Source: Halobacteroides halobius DSM 5150 (GTDB lineage Bacteria; Bacillota; Halanaerobiia; Halobacteroidales; Halobacteroidaceae). From it: DNA of 64,000 bases. The translations under genes were made by a program, and so were the position numbers. Position 1 is the first letter of the stretch. Each line of letters begins with the position of its first letter. The stretch covers positions 186,001-250,000 of the forward strand of contig NC_019978.1 in assembly GCF_000328625.1 (NCBI RefSeq), in the 5' to 3' direction. The notes under the pieces are model-generated. The model searched no databases. It saw only the letters and a program-made list of their open reading frames with translations, and was not told the origin of the DNA. This document shows, one piece after another, positions 40,018-49,570 of the stretch.

Positions 40018-40061
40018 AATAACTCAAGTAGTTTTAATATTTGAAAGGGATGAATAAAGTT

Positions 40062-40964
40062 ATGAAATTTAAAAATTTATCCAAAAAGCAGATATGGGGT
40101 TGTTTTTTTGTTTTACCATGGATCATATATTTTACACTATTTTTAGCTTATCCTATGTTTCTTGCTTTTAGAAATAGTTTTCTCAATTTAAATCTACTAA
40201 CTCCAGCCAAGGCTTCTTTTGTAGGATTTGGTAATTGGATAGAAGCAGCTAGCGATCCATTATTTTGGCAAGCTATGTTTAATATAGTTTATAATCAAAC
40301 AATATTTATTATATTATCTTTAGTATTGGGGTTATCATTTGCAGTATTTTTAAAGCGAATAACTACTGGAGCTGCAATTTTTAGAACAGTGTACTTTTTA
40401 CCGGTAATTACCTCTATAACAGTAGCAATGATTGTTTTTAAATTTATATCTGGGCCTGAAGGGCCAATTCAAGCTTTTCTGCTAAAGTGGGATATAATTA
40501 AAGAGCCAGTATTCTGGAAATTTAGCAAATGGCTTCCTATGCCTGTTTTAGCTTTGTTTAATAGTTGGAAATGGTTTGGAGTCCAAATGGTTATCTTCTT
40601 AGGGGGATTGTCTTCTATTGACCAACAATTGTATGAAGCAGCTGAAATTGATGGTGCTAGTTGGTTTAAACAATTTGTTTCTATTACTTTGCCATTATTA
40701 AAGCCACAAATTGTTTTTGTTTTGACTATGAATATTATCAATGGTTTACAGATGTTCACAGAAGTATTTATGAATTTTGATCTAAACGGTGGCCCTTATC
40801 ATGCAGCTTTAACACCTGTCCTGTATTTATATAGTAAAGCATTTGATGATATGCAAATGGGTGATGCATCAGCAATTGGAATTTTATTAGCTGCAATAAT
40901 TTATGCACTAACAATGTTAGAAATGCGAGTAACTCAAGGTAATGATGAAAAGGAGGTAATCTAA
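40062..40964 (+). CDS. ABC sugar transporter permease (MalF/UgpA type)
   Basis: Inner-membrane permease, about 300 residues with six hydrophobic segments. The EAA coupling loop reads YEAAEIDGASWFKQFVSITL PLLKP in continuous form (first part YEAAEIDGASWFK). Start is uncertain: TTG 40041 and ATG 40050 sit in or against the AAAGGGATGA ribosome site, so ATG 40062 (MKFKNLSKKQIWG) is preferred. It pairs with the following permease, whose ATG is directly after this stop. Confidence 0.9.
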   Translation: MKFKNLSKKQIWGCFFVLPWIIYFTLFLAYPMFLAFRNSFLNLNLLTPAKASFVGFGNWIEAASDPLFWQAMFNIVYNQTIFIILSLVLGLSFAVFLKRITTGAAIFRTVYFLPVITSITVAMIVFKFISGPEGPIQAFLLKWDIIKEPVFWKFSKWLPMPVLALFNSWKWFGVQMVIFLGGLSSIDQQLYEAAEIDGASWFKQFVSITLPLLKPQIVFVLTMNIINGLQMFTEVFMNFDLNGGPYHAALTPVLYLYSKAFDDMQMGDASAIGILLAAIIYALTMLEMRVTQGNDEKEVI

Positions 40965-41831
40965 ATGAGGATTGAGTCTAAATTAGAAAATAAATTAAAC
41001 TTGACCCCTAAACAAAAGAAAATAGGAAAAAAGACCGGTCTGTATCTAGTATTAATTTTAGGTTCTTTTGTAGTTATGTATCCTTTTTTCTTTATGATAA
41101 TGAATTCTTTTAAAGAAGGAACAAGAATCTTACATGCTCCTAATGCACTGCCTAAACAGTTATCTTTACAAGGCTATATTGGGGTCTTTAAATCTTTGAA
41201 TATACCAAGGTTATTTTTTAATTCAACATTTATTGCTTGTAGTGTTACTTTTTTAAATGTTCTTTGTTCTGCTATGGTAGCTTATGGAATTATAAAGACA
41301 GATGTTCCAGGGAAAAAGATTTTATTTCGATCTGCATTAGGTTCAATGATGTTACCTCCCGTCTTATTATTAGTTCCTAAATATATGATGATGTATAATT
41401 GGGGTTGGATTAATACTTATCGGGTAATGATTTTTCCTGTTATGCTTAGTGGCTATAATATATTCTTAGTAATGCAATTTATGAGGCAGCTTGATGATGC
41501 TTATTTAGAAGCAGCTAGAATTGATGGAGCTAATGAATGGCAGGTGTTTTGGAAAGTAGCTTTGCCAATGGTTAAGCCTGGATTAGCTACTGTTACAATC
41601 TTAACTTTTATGGGAAGTTGGAATGATTTCATACGACCACTTTTATATATACGTAACGAATCATTAATGACACTGCAGTTGGCATTATATAGATTTCAGA
41701 CTTCAATTCCCGGTAAGAATATTGAACAATTATGGGCAGCTACTACTTTAATTTCCATTCCAGTAGTTATTGTCTTTTTCTTCTTACAGAAAAACTTTGT
41801 TAAAGCATTTACTGGAGTTGGTTTGAAATAA
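40965..41831 (+). CDS. ABC sugar transporter permease (MalG/UgpE type)
   Basis: Second permease, 288 residues, six hydrophobic segments. EAA loop begins YLEAARIDGANEWQVFWKVA. Start ATG 40965 follows the previous stop without a gap; AAGGAGG lies within the end of the upstream gene. Together with the upstream genes it forms a CUT1-type oligosaccharide importer without its ATPase. The next gene, a small membrane protein, begins 16 bp on. Confidence 0.92.
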   Translation: MRIESKLENKLNLTPKQKKIGKKTGLYLVLILGSFVVMYPFFFMIMNSFKEGTRILHAPNALPKQLSLQGYIGVFKSLNIPRLFFNSTFIACSVTFLNVLCSAMVAYGIIKTDVPGKKILFRSALGSMMLPPVLLLVPKYMMMYNWGWINTYRVMIFPVMLSGYNIFLVMQFMRQLDDAYLEAARIDGANEWQVFWKVALPMVKPGLATVTILTFMGSWNDFIRPLLYIRNESLMTLQLALYRFQTSIPGKNIEQLWAATTLISIPVVIVFFFLQKNFVKAFTGVGLK

Positions 41832-41847
41832 TAGGAGGTAGTAAGAA

Positions 41848-42375
41848 ATGTTAAAAAAATATAATAAATTTATCATATTGCTACTTATTATAGCTGTATC
41901 CTACAGCTGGGTCTGGGTTGAGACTTATAATAGAACACAAAGATTTTATGATCAAGCTATGGCTAATTTTGAGCAAGGGGATTATATTAAGGCTTTAAAA
42001 GGAGAGCGGGTATTAAATAAAGATAACTCAGGTTATATCTTTAAAGGAGGATTCCAACAAATAATAAAATCTTGGAAAAGCTCATCTGCTTTCCCTAAAC
42101 CTAGTTTATATATTACAGCTAAAAAGAAGGTTAGTAGAATAATAAATCAAAAGATGAATATAGCAATGGGCCAAAGAGCTTTTAAAACTTATTTTAGGAT
42201 GAATAATAAATATTTACCACAAATTTTAATGCGTGTTGGAGATTTATATGCTCAAAAAGGCCAAATTGAAAAAGCTAAAGAGTCCTATCAAATGGTAACA
42301 GATATTTTTACTCTTCAACAAAAAATAGTTAATAAAGCAGAGGAGAAATTACAACAACTAAAAGAAAATAAATAA
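41848..42375 (+). CDS. Membrane-anchored TPR-like protein of unknown function
   Basis: A 175-residue protein I do not recognise by name. Residues about 8-26 are a single hydrophobic segment (FIILLLIIAVSYSWVWV) after a basic MLKKYNK, so it is either an anchored protein or has an uncleaved signal. Two helix-pair stretches look like TPR units: one near 33-55 (YDQAMANFEQGDYIKALKG) and a clearer one near 131-155 (GDLYAQKGQIEKAKESYQMV). The end is a Lys/Gln-rich helix. RBS AGGAGG. It lies between the second permease and the GH35-like gene with tight spacing, so it is surely part of the sugar operon. A scaffold or transporter-linked role is only a guess. Confidence 0.8.
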   Translation: MLKKYNKFIILLLIIAVSYSWVWVETYNRTQRFYDQAMANFEQGDYIKALKGERVLNKDNSGYIFKGGFQQIIKSWKSSSAFPKPSLYITAKKKVSRIINQKMNIAMGQRAFKTYFRMNNKYLPQILMRVGDLYAQKGQIEKAKESYQMVTDIFTLQQKIVNKAEEKLQQLKENK

Positions 42376-42390
42376 GGTAGGGGATTAAAT

Positions 42391-44769
42391 ATGGGAGTAG
42401 AAATAAAAGATCAATCTTTTATTATAAATGGCAAAAAAGAATATATTTATGGTGGCGAATTCCATTATTTTCGCTGCCCTAAAGCAGAGTGGGCAGATAG
42501 AGTTGATAAGATAAAAGAAGCAGGATGTAATTTAGTTAGTACGTATGTACCGTGGTATTGGCATGAAATGGAAGAAGGAAGGGTTGATCTAACAGGAAAA
42601 ACAAGGCCTGAAAGAGATTTAGAGTCTTTTCTACAACTTCTAAAGGAAAAAGATGTTTATTGTATTGTTCGTCCAGGACCTTATGTAATGTCAGAGATTA
42701 AAAATGAGGGGATTCCTGATTGGTTAATTCAGAATTATCCTGAGGTTATAGCTAAAACAGAAGATGGAAGTAAGCACCCGACTAATGTAGTCTCTTATTT
42801 GCATCCGGTTTATTTAGAGAAGGCTAAAAGGTGGTATCAAGAAGTCTGTCAGATTATTGCTCCTTATCAGATAACAGAAGAAGGAACAGTTTATATGTTC
42901 CAGTTGGATAATGAGACTGGAATGCTACAGTGGGTAAGTAATAGTTCAGATTATAATGAGGTTACATTAGATTATTTTGTAGAGTACCTAAAAGAGAATT
43001 ATAAAGATGTAGATACTTTAAGTAAGACTTATGATATCAATATTTCAAATTTTAAAGAGTTTACTGTAGAAGAAATGCCTAATTTATCTGATGATAAGAA
43101 AAAGTATCTACATTGGGACTGGGGCCAATTTATGCGAGAGTATATTGGTCAATATATTAATACCTTAAAGGAGTATAGTCAAAACTATGGCATTAATATT
43201 CCTTATATAGTTAATATTCATGGCTTTAAGGATATTTCTACTTGTAGTAGAGGGTTTGATTATCAAATAGGGCTATCTCAATTATATGAGACAATAGACG
43301 ATGATATAGTCTTTGCTGGTGATTTCTATATTGGAAATATCAATTATAATAACTTTCATGATCTGATTTTAGCTGGAGAGTTTACAAAGGCGATTCAGCC
43401 TAATGACCAGCCATATTTCTCAGCTGAGTTTCAAAGTGGAAGATTATCAGATCGTCCTAAATTACAACCAACTGATATTGATTTAAGTGCTAGAACCTGT
43501 ATAGCCCATGGAATGAATGCAATTAATTATTATATGTTTGTTTCTGGAGAAAACTATGAAGAAATTGGACTCTTTGGAAGAAGACATGACTGGCAAGCAC
43601 CTATTGATTTAGAAGGAGAGTTTAGACCCCAGTATTATAAGGTTCAGCATTTAGGTAATATGATGCAGACCTTTGGAGAGAACTTATTAGATACTCGAAA
43701 AGAAGTAAGTACTTATCTTGGTTTTTATCCAGATTATTATATGACTGAGTTTTCTAATCAGTCTACTCAAGAGATGATTGATAAATTAACTAATCAACGT
43801 GATCACTTTCAATTTGATGGTATAGCAAGATTATTGACTGCTGCTAATATACCTTTTTCTGCTTATGATCTGTTACAGGAAGATGAGATTGATGTAGAAG
43901 AAGTCCCAAGTCTATGGATGTTCTCTACAAAATGGATGGCAGCAGGAATTCAACATAAGTTATTGGATTATGTAGAGAATGGAGGAAAATTAGTACTTTA
44001 TCCTACAGTTCCAATTTATAATTTACAAGGAGAAGATTGTAGAATACTTGCCGATGCTTTAGAGATAACTGATTGGGATGTAGCTGAAGGTTTTGAACGA
44101 GTAAATGTATTAGATATGGATTCTATATTTGTAAATTATAGAATGATCCTAGAAGAGTGTCCTGGTGACCCTATTGCTTGGGCTGGAGATAAAACTGAAG
44201 AAGAGTATGCTGGATTTTTAAAGGATTATGGTGCTGGTAAAGTTTTAATGTTAGGTTTAGGAATGGAACATGATTATGATTATAAGCTAGATTTGATATC
44301 TTCTTTAGCTGAAAGATTGGGAATTGCCCCAATCATCTCTTCTAGTGATGATAGTTTGGCAATTAGTATCCGTAAAGATGAGCAAAATAAATTTATCTTT
44401 ATTAATAATTATGATGAGATAGACAAAGAGACAGTTATAGACTATCAAGGAGATAAATTATTTGCAGGTCAAGAAATAACTGTTCTAGCTAGGACAGGAT
44501 TAATGTTACCAGTAGATTATAAGCTAGCAGAAGATATAGAATTAAAATATAGTACCATAGAGATTGACAGTCTAACTAAAGAAGATAAGTATGTAATTTT
44601 ATCTGTTGTGTTATCAGCTGATGAAGGTGAGCTAGTCATAGAGACTGATAATTGGGAGCCAGTAGAAACTATTAATAATCAGGTGGTAGAATTAGAAGCT
44701 GGCTATCAAATAAAGGTTGTAGGTAGAACTGGTGAGAGAGTAGAAATAAGGTTTAGAAATAATAAATAG
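42391..44769 (+). CDS. GH35-like glycoside hydrolase (beta-galactosidase family)
   Basis: Cytoplasmic (no signal peptide) retaining glycosidase, 792 residues. The N-terminal TIM barrel opens with GGEFHYFRCPKAEWADRV and STYVPWYWHEMEEG, typical of GH35. The likely acid/base is E175 in FQLDNETG and the nucleophile E346 in YFSAEFQSG. Residues about 500-650 resemble the trimerisation/glutamine-amidotransferase-like domain of GH42/GH35 enzymes (LLDYVENGGKLVLYPTVP), and a beta domain ends the protein. It is next to GH2 and GH94 genes, which suggests action on the same imported beta-linked oligosaccharide. Linkage and sugar cannot be fixed; galactose, glucose or glucosamine are possible. Confidence 0.8.
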   Translation: MGVEIKDQSFIINGKKEYIYGGEFHYFRCPKAEWADRVDKIKEAGCNLVSTYVPWYWHEMEEGRVDLTGKTRPERDLESFLQLLKEKDVYCIVRPGPYVMSEIKNEGIPDWLIQNYPEVIAKTEDGSKHPTNVVSYLHPVYLEKAKRWYQEVCQIIAPYQITEEGTVYMFQLDNETGMLQWVSNSSDYNEVTLDYFVEYLKENYKDVDTLSKTYDINISNFKEFTVEEMPNLSDDKKKYLHWDWGQFMREYIGQYINTLKEYSQNYGINIPYIVNIHGFKDISTCSRGFDYQIGLSQLYETIDDDIVFAGDFYIGNINYNNFHDLILAGEFTKAIQPNDQPYFSAEFQSGRLSDRPKLQPTDIDLSARTCIAHGMNAINYYMFVSGENYEEIGLFGRRHDWQAPIDLEGEFRPQYYKVQHLGNMMQTFGENLLDTRKEVSTYLGFYPDYYMTEFSNQSTQEMIDKLTNQRDHFQFDGIARLLTAANIPFSAYDLLQEDEIDVEEVPSLWMFSTKWMAAGIQHKLLDYVENGGKLVLYPTVPIYNLQGEDCRILADALEITDWDVAEGFERVNVLDMDSIFVNYRMILEECPGDPIAWAGDKTEEEYAGFLKDYGAGKVLMLGLGMEHDYDYKLDLISSLAERLGIAPIISSSDDSLAISIRKDEQNKFIFINNYDEIDKETVIDYQGDKLFAGQEITVLARTGLMLPVDYKLAEDIELKYSTIEIDSLTKEDKYVILSVVLSADEGELVIETDNWEPVETINNQVVELEAGYQIKVVGRTGERVEIRFRNNK

Positions 44770-44788
44770 TCTTAGTGAGGTGAATAAA

Positions 44789-46909
44789 GTGATAATAGAC
44801 TTAACAGGAGTTTGGGATTATCAGCCCTTGGCCCATACTTGTATTTATGAAGAGGGGTCAATTAAAGAAGAAACAGATGATTTGCCAGTTAGTGGAACTA
44901 TGGAGCTTCCAACTAATTGGGAGTTAGCAGATGTTAGTAACTTTGCAGGTAAAATAGAATTCAAGCGTGTTTTTGAAGTTGATTTAGAAGAGGTAGAAGA
45001 AAAATTAGCTTTTTTAAGATTTGAAGGAGTAGATTATTTTGCCCAGGTATTCTTAAATGGAGAGTGTATTGGAGATCATGAAGGTTATTTTCAACCTTTT
45101 GAATTTGATGTAACAGAAAGATTAAAAGATGGTAAGAATACTTTAAAAGTAGTTGTTAATTCTCCAAAAGAGGATACTGAAGAAGTATGGCCTAATAAAA
45201 AGAAATTAATTAAAGGAGTCCTTAATCATCATGATGCCCGTCCAGGTGGATGGGACCCTAATTATGGTCAAGATAAGAATACAGGTGGTATCTGGAATGA
45301 TGTATATATAGATATTCGACCAACTAATTTCATTCAAGATGTAAAATGGAATCCAACTGTACTACCTGATAATCGGGCCAAGGTAAATATTGCTTCTACT
45401 ATCTATTCTTCTGAACCAGGAGACTATACTTTAGTAATTAAGGTAGATGGAGAAAGATATGAACAAGATATTAGCCTTGCTCAAGGTAGAGAAGAAAAGA
45501 ATGCTATTATTTCTTTTGCAGAGCCAAAGTTATGGTGGACTTGGGACCAAGGTGAACCTTATTTATATACTTGTGAAGTAGAGTTAGTAAAAAAAGAAGA
45601 GATAATTCATAAAGAAGAATTTAAGGCTGGAATCAGAGAAGTAGATTATAATCCTGATAATGGAGAATGGACTCTAAATAATCGTCGTATTTTTTTGAGA
45701 GGAAGTAATATTATTCCTACTCAGTGGTTGAGTGAATATACTCAAGAGAAGATCACAGAAGATATTGATTTAATGAAGGGGGCTAACCTTAACTCAATTC
45801 GGGTTCATGCCCATGTGACACGAGATGAATTTTATACAGCCTGTGATGAAGCTGGAATATTAGTTTGGCAGGATTTCCCTCTGCAATGGAGTTATGATTC
45901 TGGAGATGGATTTGCAACAGAAGCAGTTAGCCAGATTAAGGATATGATAAATGAATTTTATAACCATCCTTCTATCGGTATCTGGTGCTGCCATAATGAG
46001 CCTAGTGTCAATACAGAAGAGTTAGATCCATTATTATATAATACAGTTTCTAGTCTAGAGTCGGCGAGATATGTACATCCAAGTTCTGATTTTAGAGAAC
46101 ATCCTTATCCAGGTTGGTATATAACTAAGAAGGAAGAATTCATGACTACTCCTTGTAAGCCTTTAGTTACAGAATTTGGTGCTCAAGCAATGCCTAATTT
46201 ACCAATTGCTCAAGAAATATGTGGTGCTGAATGGCCTCCTGACTGGGAGAATATGATGTATCATGATTTTCAGTATGATGAAACCTTTAATATTGCTCAG
46301 ATTGAGCTAGGAGATAGTCTAGAAGAATTTATAGATAATTCCCAGAATTATCAAGCTGAATTGCTTAAGTATGCGATTGAGAATTATAGATTAGAGAAGT
46401 ACAATAATCTAGGTAGTATATACCACTTTATGCTTGTTGAATGTTGGCCCTCTATCACTTGGGCAGTAGTAGATTATAATCGAGAACCTAAAGCAGGCTA
46501 TTATACTTTACAGACTGTTTTTCAGCCTGTATTGGTTGCTGCTAAGTTAGAACGAGAAAGATGGATTGGTGGCAAAGAGATAGAGTTAGGATTATATGCT
46601 ATTAATGATTATCACAAAGAATTTAATGAATGTAATTATAAAGTTAGTTTGGAGAAGAATGATAGTGATGAGGTAATTTCTATCAAAGAGGGGCAAGTGG
46701 ATATAGCTTCTGATACTGTTATTAATTTTGAAACGTTTCGATATGAAGTGCCAGATGATATAGAAGCTGGAGATTATAAGGTCAAGTTAAAGTTATTTGA
46801 TCAAGAAGGTAGTTGTATTTCAAAAAATGATTATCAGATAGAGATGGCACCTCAACCTCCATATAAGGAAGCTGGAGGGCTTGTTTTTGATGATAATAAA
46901 TCAATGTAA
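44789..46909 (+). CDS. Glycoside hydrolase family 2 beta-glycosidase
   Basis: Cytoplasmic GH2 enzyme, 706 residues. Start GTG 44789 is 5 nt after GAGGTGA; a GTG at 44780 lies inside that site. Order: jelly-roll sugar-binding domain (FLRFEGVDYFAQVFLNGE at about 85-105), immunoglobulin-like domain, then the TIM barrel with WTLNNRRIFLRGSNIIP. Acid/base is E404 in CCHNEPS and the nucleophile E462 in LVTEFGAQAMP. The barrel motifs recall beta-mannosidase and exo-beta-glucosaminidase subgroups more than LacZ. An operator-like palindrome lies near the 3' end of the gene (46729-46740). Confidence 0.85.
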   Translation: MIIDLTGVWDYQPLAHTCIYEEGSIKEETDDLPVSGTMELPTNWELADVSNFAGKIEFKRVFEVDLEEVEEKLAFLRFEGVDYFAQVFLNGECIGDHEGYFQPFEFDVTERLKDGKNTLKVVVNSPKEDTEEVWPNKKKLIKGVLNHHDARPGGWDPNYGQDKNTGGIWNDVYIDIRPTNFIQDVKWNPTVLPDNRAKVNIASTIYSSEPGDYTLVIKVDGERYEQDISLAQGREEKNAIISFAEPKLWWTWDQGEPYLYTCEVELVKKEEIIHKEEFKAGIREVDYNPDNGEWTLNNRRIFLRGSNIIPTQWLSEYTQEKITEDIDLMKGANLNSIRVHAHVTRDEFYTACDEAGILVWQDFPLQWSYDSGDGFATEAVSQIKDMINEFYNHPSIGIWCCHNEPSVNTEELDPLLYNTVSSLESARYVHPSSDFREHPYPGWYITKKEEFMTTPCKPLVTEFGAQAMPNLPIAQEICGAEWPPDWENMMYHDFQYDETFNIAQIELGDSLEEFIDNSQNYQAELLKYAIENYRLEKYNNLGSIYHFMLVECWPSITWAVVDYNREPKAGYYTLQTVFQPVLVAAKLERERWIGGKEIELGLYAINDYHKEFNECNYKVSLEKNDSDEVISIKEGQVDIASDTVINFETFRYEVPDDIEAGDYKVKLKLFDQEGSCISKNDYQIEMAPQPPYKEAGGLVFDDNKSM
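46729..46740 (+). promoter_or_regulatory. Operator-like palindrome inside the GH2 gene
   Basis: TGAAACGTTTCG matches 11 of 12 bases of O1 and O2. It lies in coding sequence about 9.4 kb from them. Binding by the LacI-type regulator is possible but unproven. Confidence 0.4.
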
Positions 46910-46940
46910 TAATATATCAAGAAAATAAGGAGTGATATTC

Positions 46941-49358
46941 ATGGTAGAAGAGAAGAAGTTTGAAAATAAGTATGGATATTTTACAGAAGATGGTCGTGAA
47001 TATGTAATTACAGACCCTAAAACACCAAGACCATGGGCCAACATTATCAGTAATGGTGATTATTCATTTATGGTCTCTCAGACTGGTGGAGGTTGCTCAT
47101 GGAGAGGAAATGCAGGGCAGAATCGTTTAACTCGTTTATACCAGGATACTATTAAGGATAACTGGGGTAAGTATATGTACATTAGAGATGTAGAGAGTGA
47201 AGAATACTGGTCAGCTGCTTGGAATCCAGTACAAACTGATTATGATGAGTATGAAGTACGCCATGGCATTGGTTACTCAGTCTTTAATCAGAAAGTTAAT
47301 GGGATTAAAAGTAGTATGAAAGTATTTGTTACTCCTAATGATCCAGTAGAAATACTTGAAGTGACAGTTACAAATGAATCAGATAGGGTAAGAAAATTAG
47401 ATTTAACCTCTTATTTTGAATGGGAAGCTGGCAAACATCCAGATGAACATCGTGAATTCCATAAAATCTTTATGGATACTGAGTATGATCAAGATATGAA
47501 GGCTGTTAAATTAGAAAAATATTTATGGGGCTTTCCAGATAAAAAAGGATTAGCTAATAATGTAGACTGGGATTATGTAGGATTTCATGCAGTCAGTCAA
47601 GATGTAAAATCTTTTGACTGTGATAAAGAAACATTTGTAGGAATGTATTCTGATGAGGCTACTCCAGAGGGATTAGAAGCAGATAAATTAGCAGAGAATC
47701 AAGGAAGATTTGGAGATGCAGCAGCAGCATTACAAGTTGATGTAACATTAGAGCCAGGAGAAGAAAAGACTGTTGTTTATACAATTGGTTCTGCAGCAAA
47801 AGGTAAGGATGAGATAGAAGGAGTAAATAATGAACCAGAAGATGCAGATAAGCTTATTCAGGAATACACTTCCGTAGAAGGTGCTAAAGAAGCCTTTAAA
47901 GAAGTACAAGAGTTCTGGTCAGAATTAATTGATGCTGAAAAAGTAGATACTCCTGATGATGCACTGAACTTTATGACCAACTACTGGTTAAAATATCAGG
48001 CTATTTCATGTAGATTATGGGCCAAATCAGCTTATTACCAGACAAGTGCTGGCTATGGATATCGTGATCAACTACAGGATTCACAAATATTCTTAACTAG
48101 TAAACCAGAACTAGCTAGAAAGCAGATTATTGCCCATGCTGAACAACAGTTCCAAGAAGGGGATGTCTATCACTGGTGGTTTACAATTGGTGGTGGAGGC
48201 CCACGAACAAAATGTTCTGATGATTTATTATGGTTACCATTTATCTTAGATGCTTACTTAAAAGAAACAAATGACTACACTGTTTTAGATGAAGTAGTAG
48301 AATTTCTTGATGGTGGCGAAGCAGATGTTTATGAGCACTGTAAACGGGCTATTGAAATGTCCTTTAGTAGATTCTCACCTCGTGGAGTACCGTTAATGGG
48401 GCACCATGACTGGAATGATGGATTAAGTGCTATTGGACCTGATATGAAAGGAGAAAGTTTTTGGGTGGGAGAGTTCTTATATATGATTCTAGAATCATTT
48501 ATCCCACTGGCTGAGGCAAGAGATGATAACAAGTTTGCTGACAAGATGAAGACAGTAAAAGAGAATATGAAGGAGGCTGTCAATGAGTATGGATGGGATG
48601 GAGAATGGTATCTGCAAGCAACAACAGATGCAGGATTAAAAGTAGGTTCTAAGGAAAATGAAGAAGGTAAGATCTTCTTAATGCCTAATATCTGGGCTAT
48701 TATGAGTGGTATTGCTGATGAAGAGAGAACTGAAACAGTTATTGATTCAATCAATGAGTATCTATTAGAAGATTATGGAACATTATTGAATTATCCGGCC
48801 TTTACAGAGCCGCGTACAGATATTGGTTATGTTACAAGGTATGCACCAGGACTACGTGAAAATGGAGGAGTCTATACTCATGCTGCAACTTGGTCTGTCT
48901 GGGCTTATGCTGCAGCGGGGGAAGGTGAATTGGCTTATGAAGCTTATCGACGTATCTGTCCTCCTAACCGTTTTGATAATCCAGATGAATATATGGCTGA
49001 ACCATATGTAACACCAGGTAACTCTGATGGGCCATTATCACCGATGTTTGGTCGAGGAGGATGGACTTGGTATACAGGTTCTTCTCAATGGCTACAACGA
49101 GTTGCTACTAACTGGATTTTAGGTGTTAGAGCAGACTATGATGGATTAATTGTAGATCCATGCATTCCTGCTGAATGGGATGGATACACAATGAAACGTA
49201 AGTTTAGAAATACAACTTATCAGATTACTGTTGATAATAGTGTTCATGTAAATCAAGGTGTTAAAGAGATTAAGCTTGATGGTGAAGCAATTGAAGGTAA
49301 TAAGTTACCTGATTTAGATGATGGAGAAGAGCATCAGGTAGAGGTTACACTAGGTTAG
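46941..49358 (+). CDS. GH94 glycoside phosphorylase (cellobiose-phosphorylase-like)
   Basis: Inverting phosphorylase that would release sugar 1-phosphate from a beta-linked disaccharide, 805 residues, no signal peptide. Start ATG 46941 after AAGGAGTGA. The general acid lies in HHDWNDGLSAIG (Asp 490 or 493); GYRDQLQDSQ, RGGWTWYTGSSQWL and the C-terminal IVDPCIPAEWDGY are shared with cellobiose phosphorylase. It departs from that enzyme in several loops (GGGCSWRGNAGQNRLTRLYQ near the N-terminus, WWFTIGGGGPRTK), and SOGP- or NdvB-type extensions are absent. Cellobiose, laminaribiose or chitobiose-like substrates all remain possible. Last gene of the sugar operon. Confidence 0.85.
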   Translation: MVEEKKFENKYGYFTEDGREYVITDPKTPRPWANIISNGDYSFMVSQTGGGCSWRGNAGQNRLTRLYQDTIKDNWGKYMYIRDVESEEYWSAAWNPVQTDYDEYEVRHGIGYSVFNQKVNGIKSSMKVFVTPNDPVEILEVTVTNESDRVRKLDLTSYFEWEAGKHPDEHREFHKIFMDTEYDQDMKAVKLEKYLWGFPDKKGLANNVDWDYVGFHAVSQDVKSFDCDKETFVGMYSDEATPEGLEADKLAENQGRFGDAAAALQVDVTLEPGEEKTVVYTIGSAAKGKDEIEGVNNEPEDADKLIQEYTSVEGAKEAFKEVQEFWSELIDAEKVDTPDDALNFMTNYWLKYQAISCRLWAKSAYYQTSAGYGYRDQLQDSQIFLTSKPELARKQIIAHAEQQFQEGDVYHWWFTIGGGGPRTKCSDDLLWLPFILDAYLKETNDYTVLDEVVEFLDGGEADVYEHCKRAIEMSFSRFSPRGVPLMGHHDWNDGLSAIGPDMKGESFWVGEFLYMILESFIPLAEARDDNKFADKMKTVKENMKEAVNEYGWDGEWYLQATTDAGLKVGSKENEEGKIFLMPNIWAIMSGIADEERTETVIDSINEYLLEDYGTLLNYPAFTEPRTDIGYVTRYAPGLRENGGVYTHAATWSVWAYAAAGEGELAYEAYRRICPPNRFDNPDEYMAEPYVTPGNSDGPLSPMFGRGGWTWYTGSSQWLQRVATNWILGVRADYDGLIVDPCIPAEWDGYTMKRKFRNTTYQITVDNSVHVNQGVKEIKLDGEAIEGNKLPDLDDGEEHQVEVTLG

Positions 49359-49390
49359 CACTATTTAGATAATATTAAAATAGACCTAGA

Positions 49391-49422
49391 AAATGGTACT
49401 GATATTAATATCAGTACCATTT
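49391..49422 (+). terminator. Palindromic terminator after the sugar operon
   Basis: Perfect inverted repeat with 16 bases per arm (49391-49406 with 49407-49422). The T-run is short (TTTCT), so it may act mainly as a 3'-end stabiliser. The following 148 bp to 49570 show no other recognisable signal. Confidence 0.65.
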
Positions 49423-49570
49423 CTAATTGTAGGTTATCTAAAAAAGTTTCTATTTTTATTCAAGGAATTATTGGTGATATAAAAGAATTAGCAATATAGG
49501 CCGATAATATTTTTAGAATCAGATAATCATACTTATTAGTTAAAGTAGATTTTATAGGGAGGAATAGAAA

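Noticed and set aside
48329-48754. 141-codon antisense frame inside the GH94 gene
   Set aside because: It is fully within a conserved enzyme gene, with no ribosome site or known motif.
49391-49422. 16-bp-arm palindrome as a regulator binding site
   Set aside because: Its position right after the operon end fits a terminator or 3' stabiliser better; no second copy was seen.
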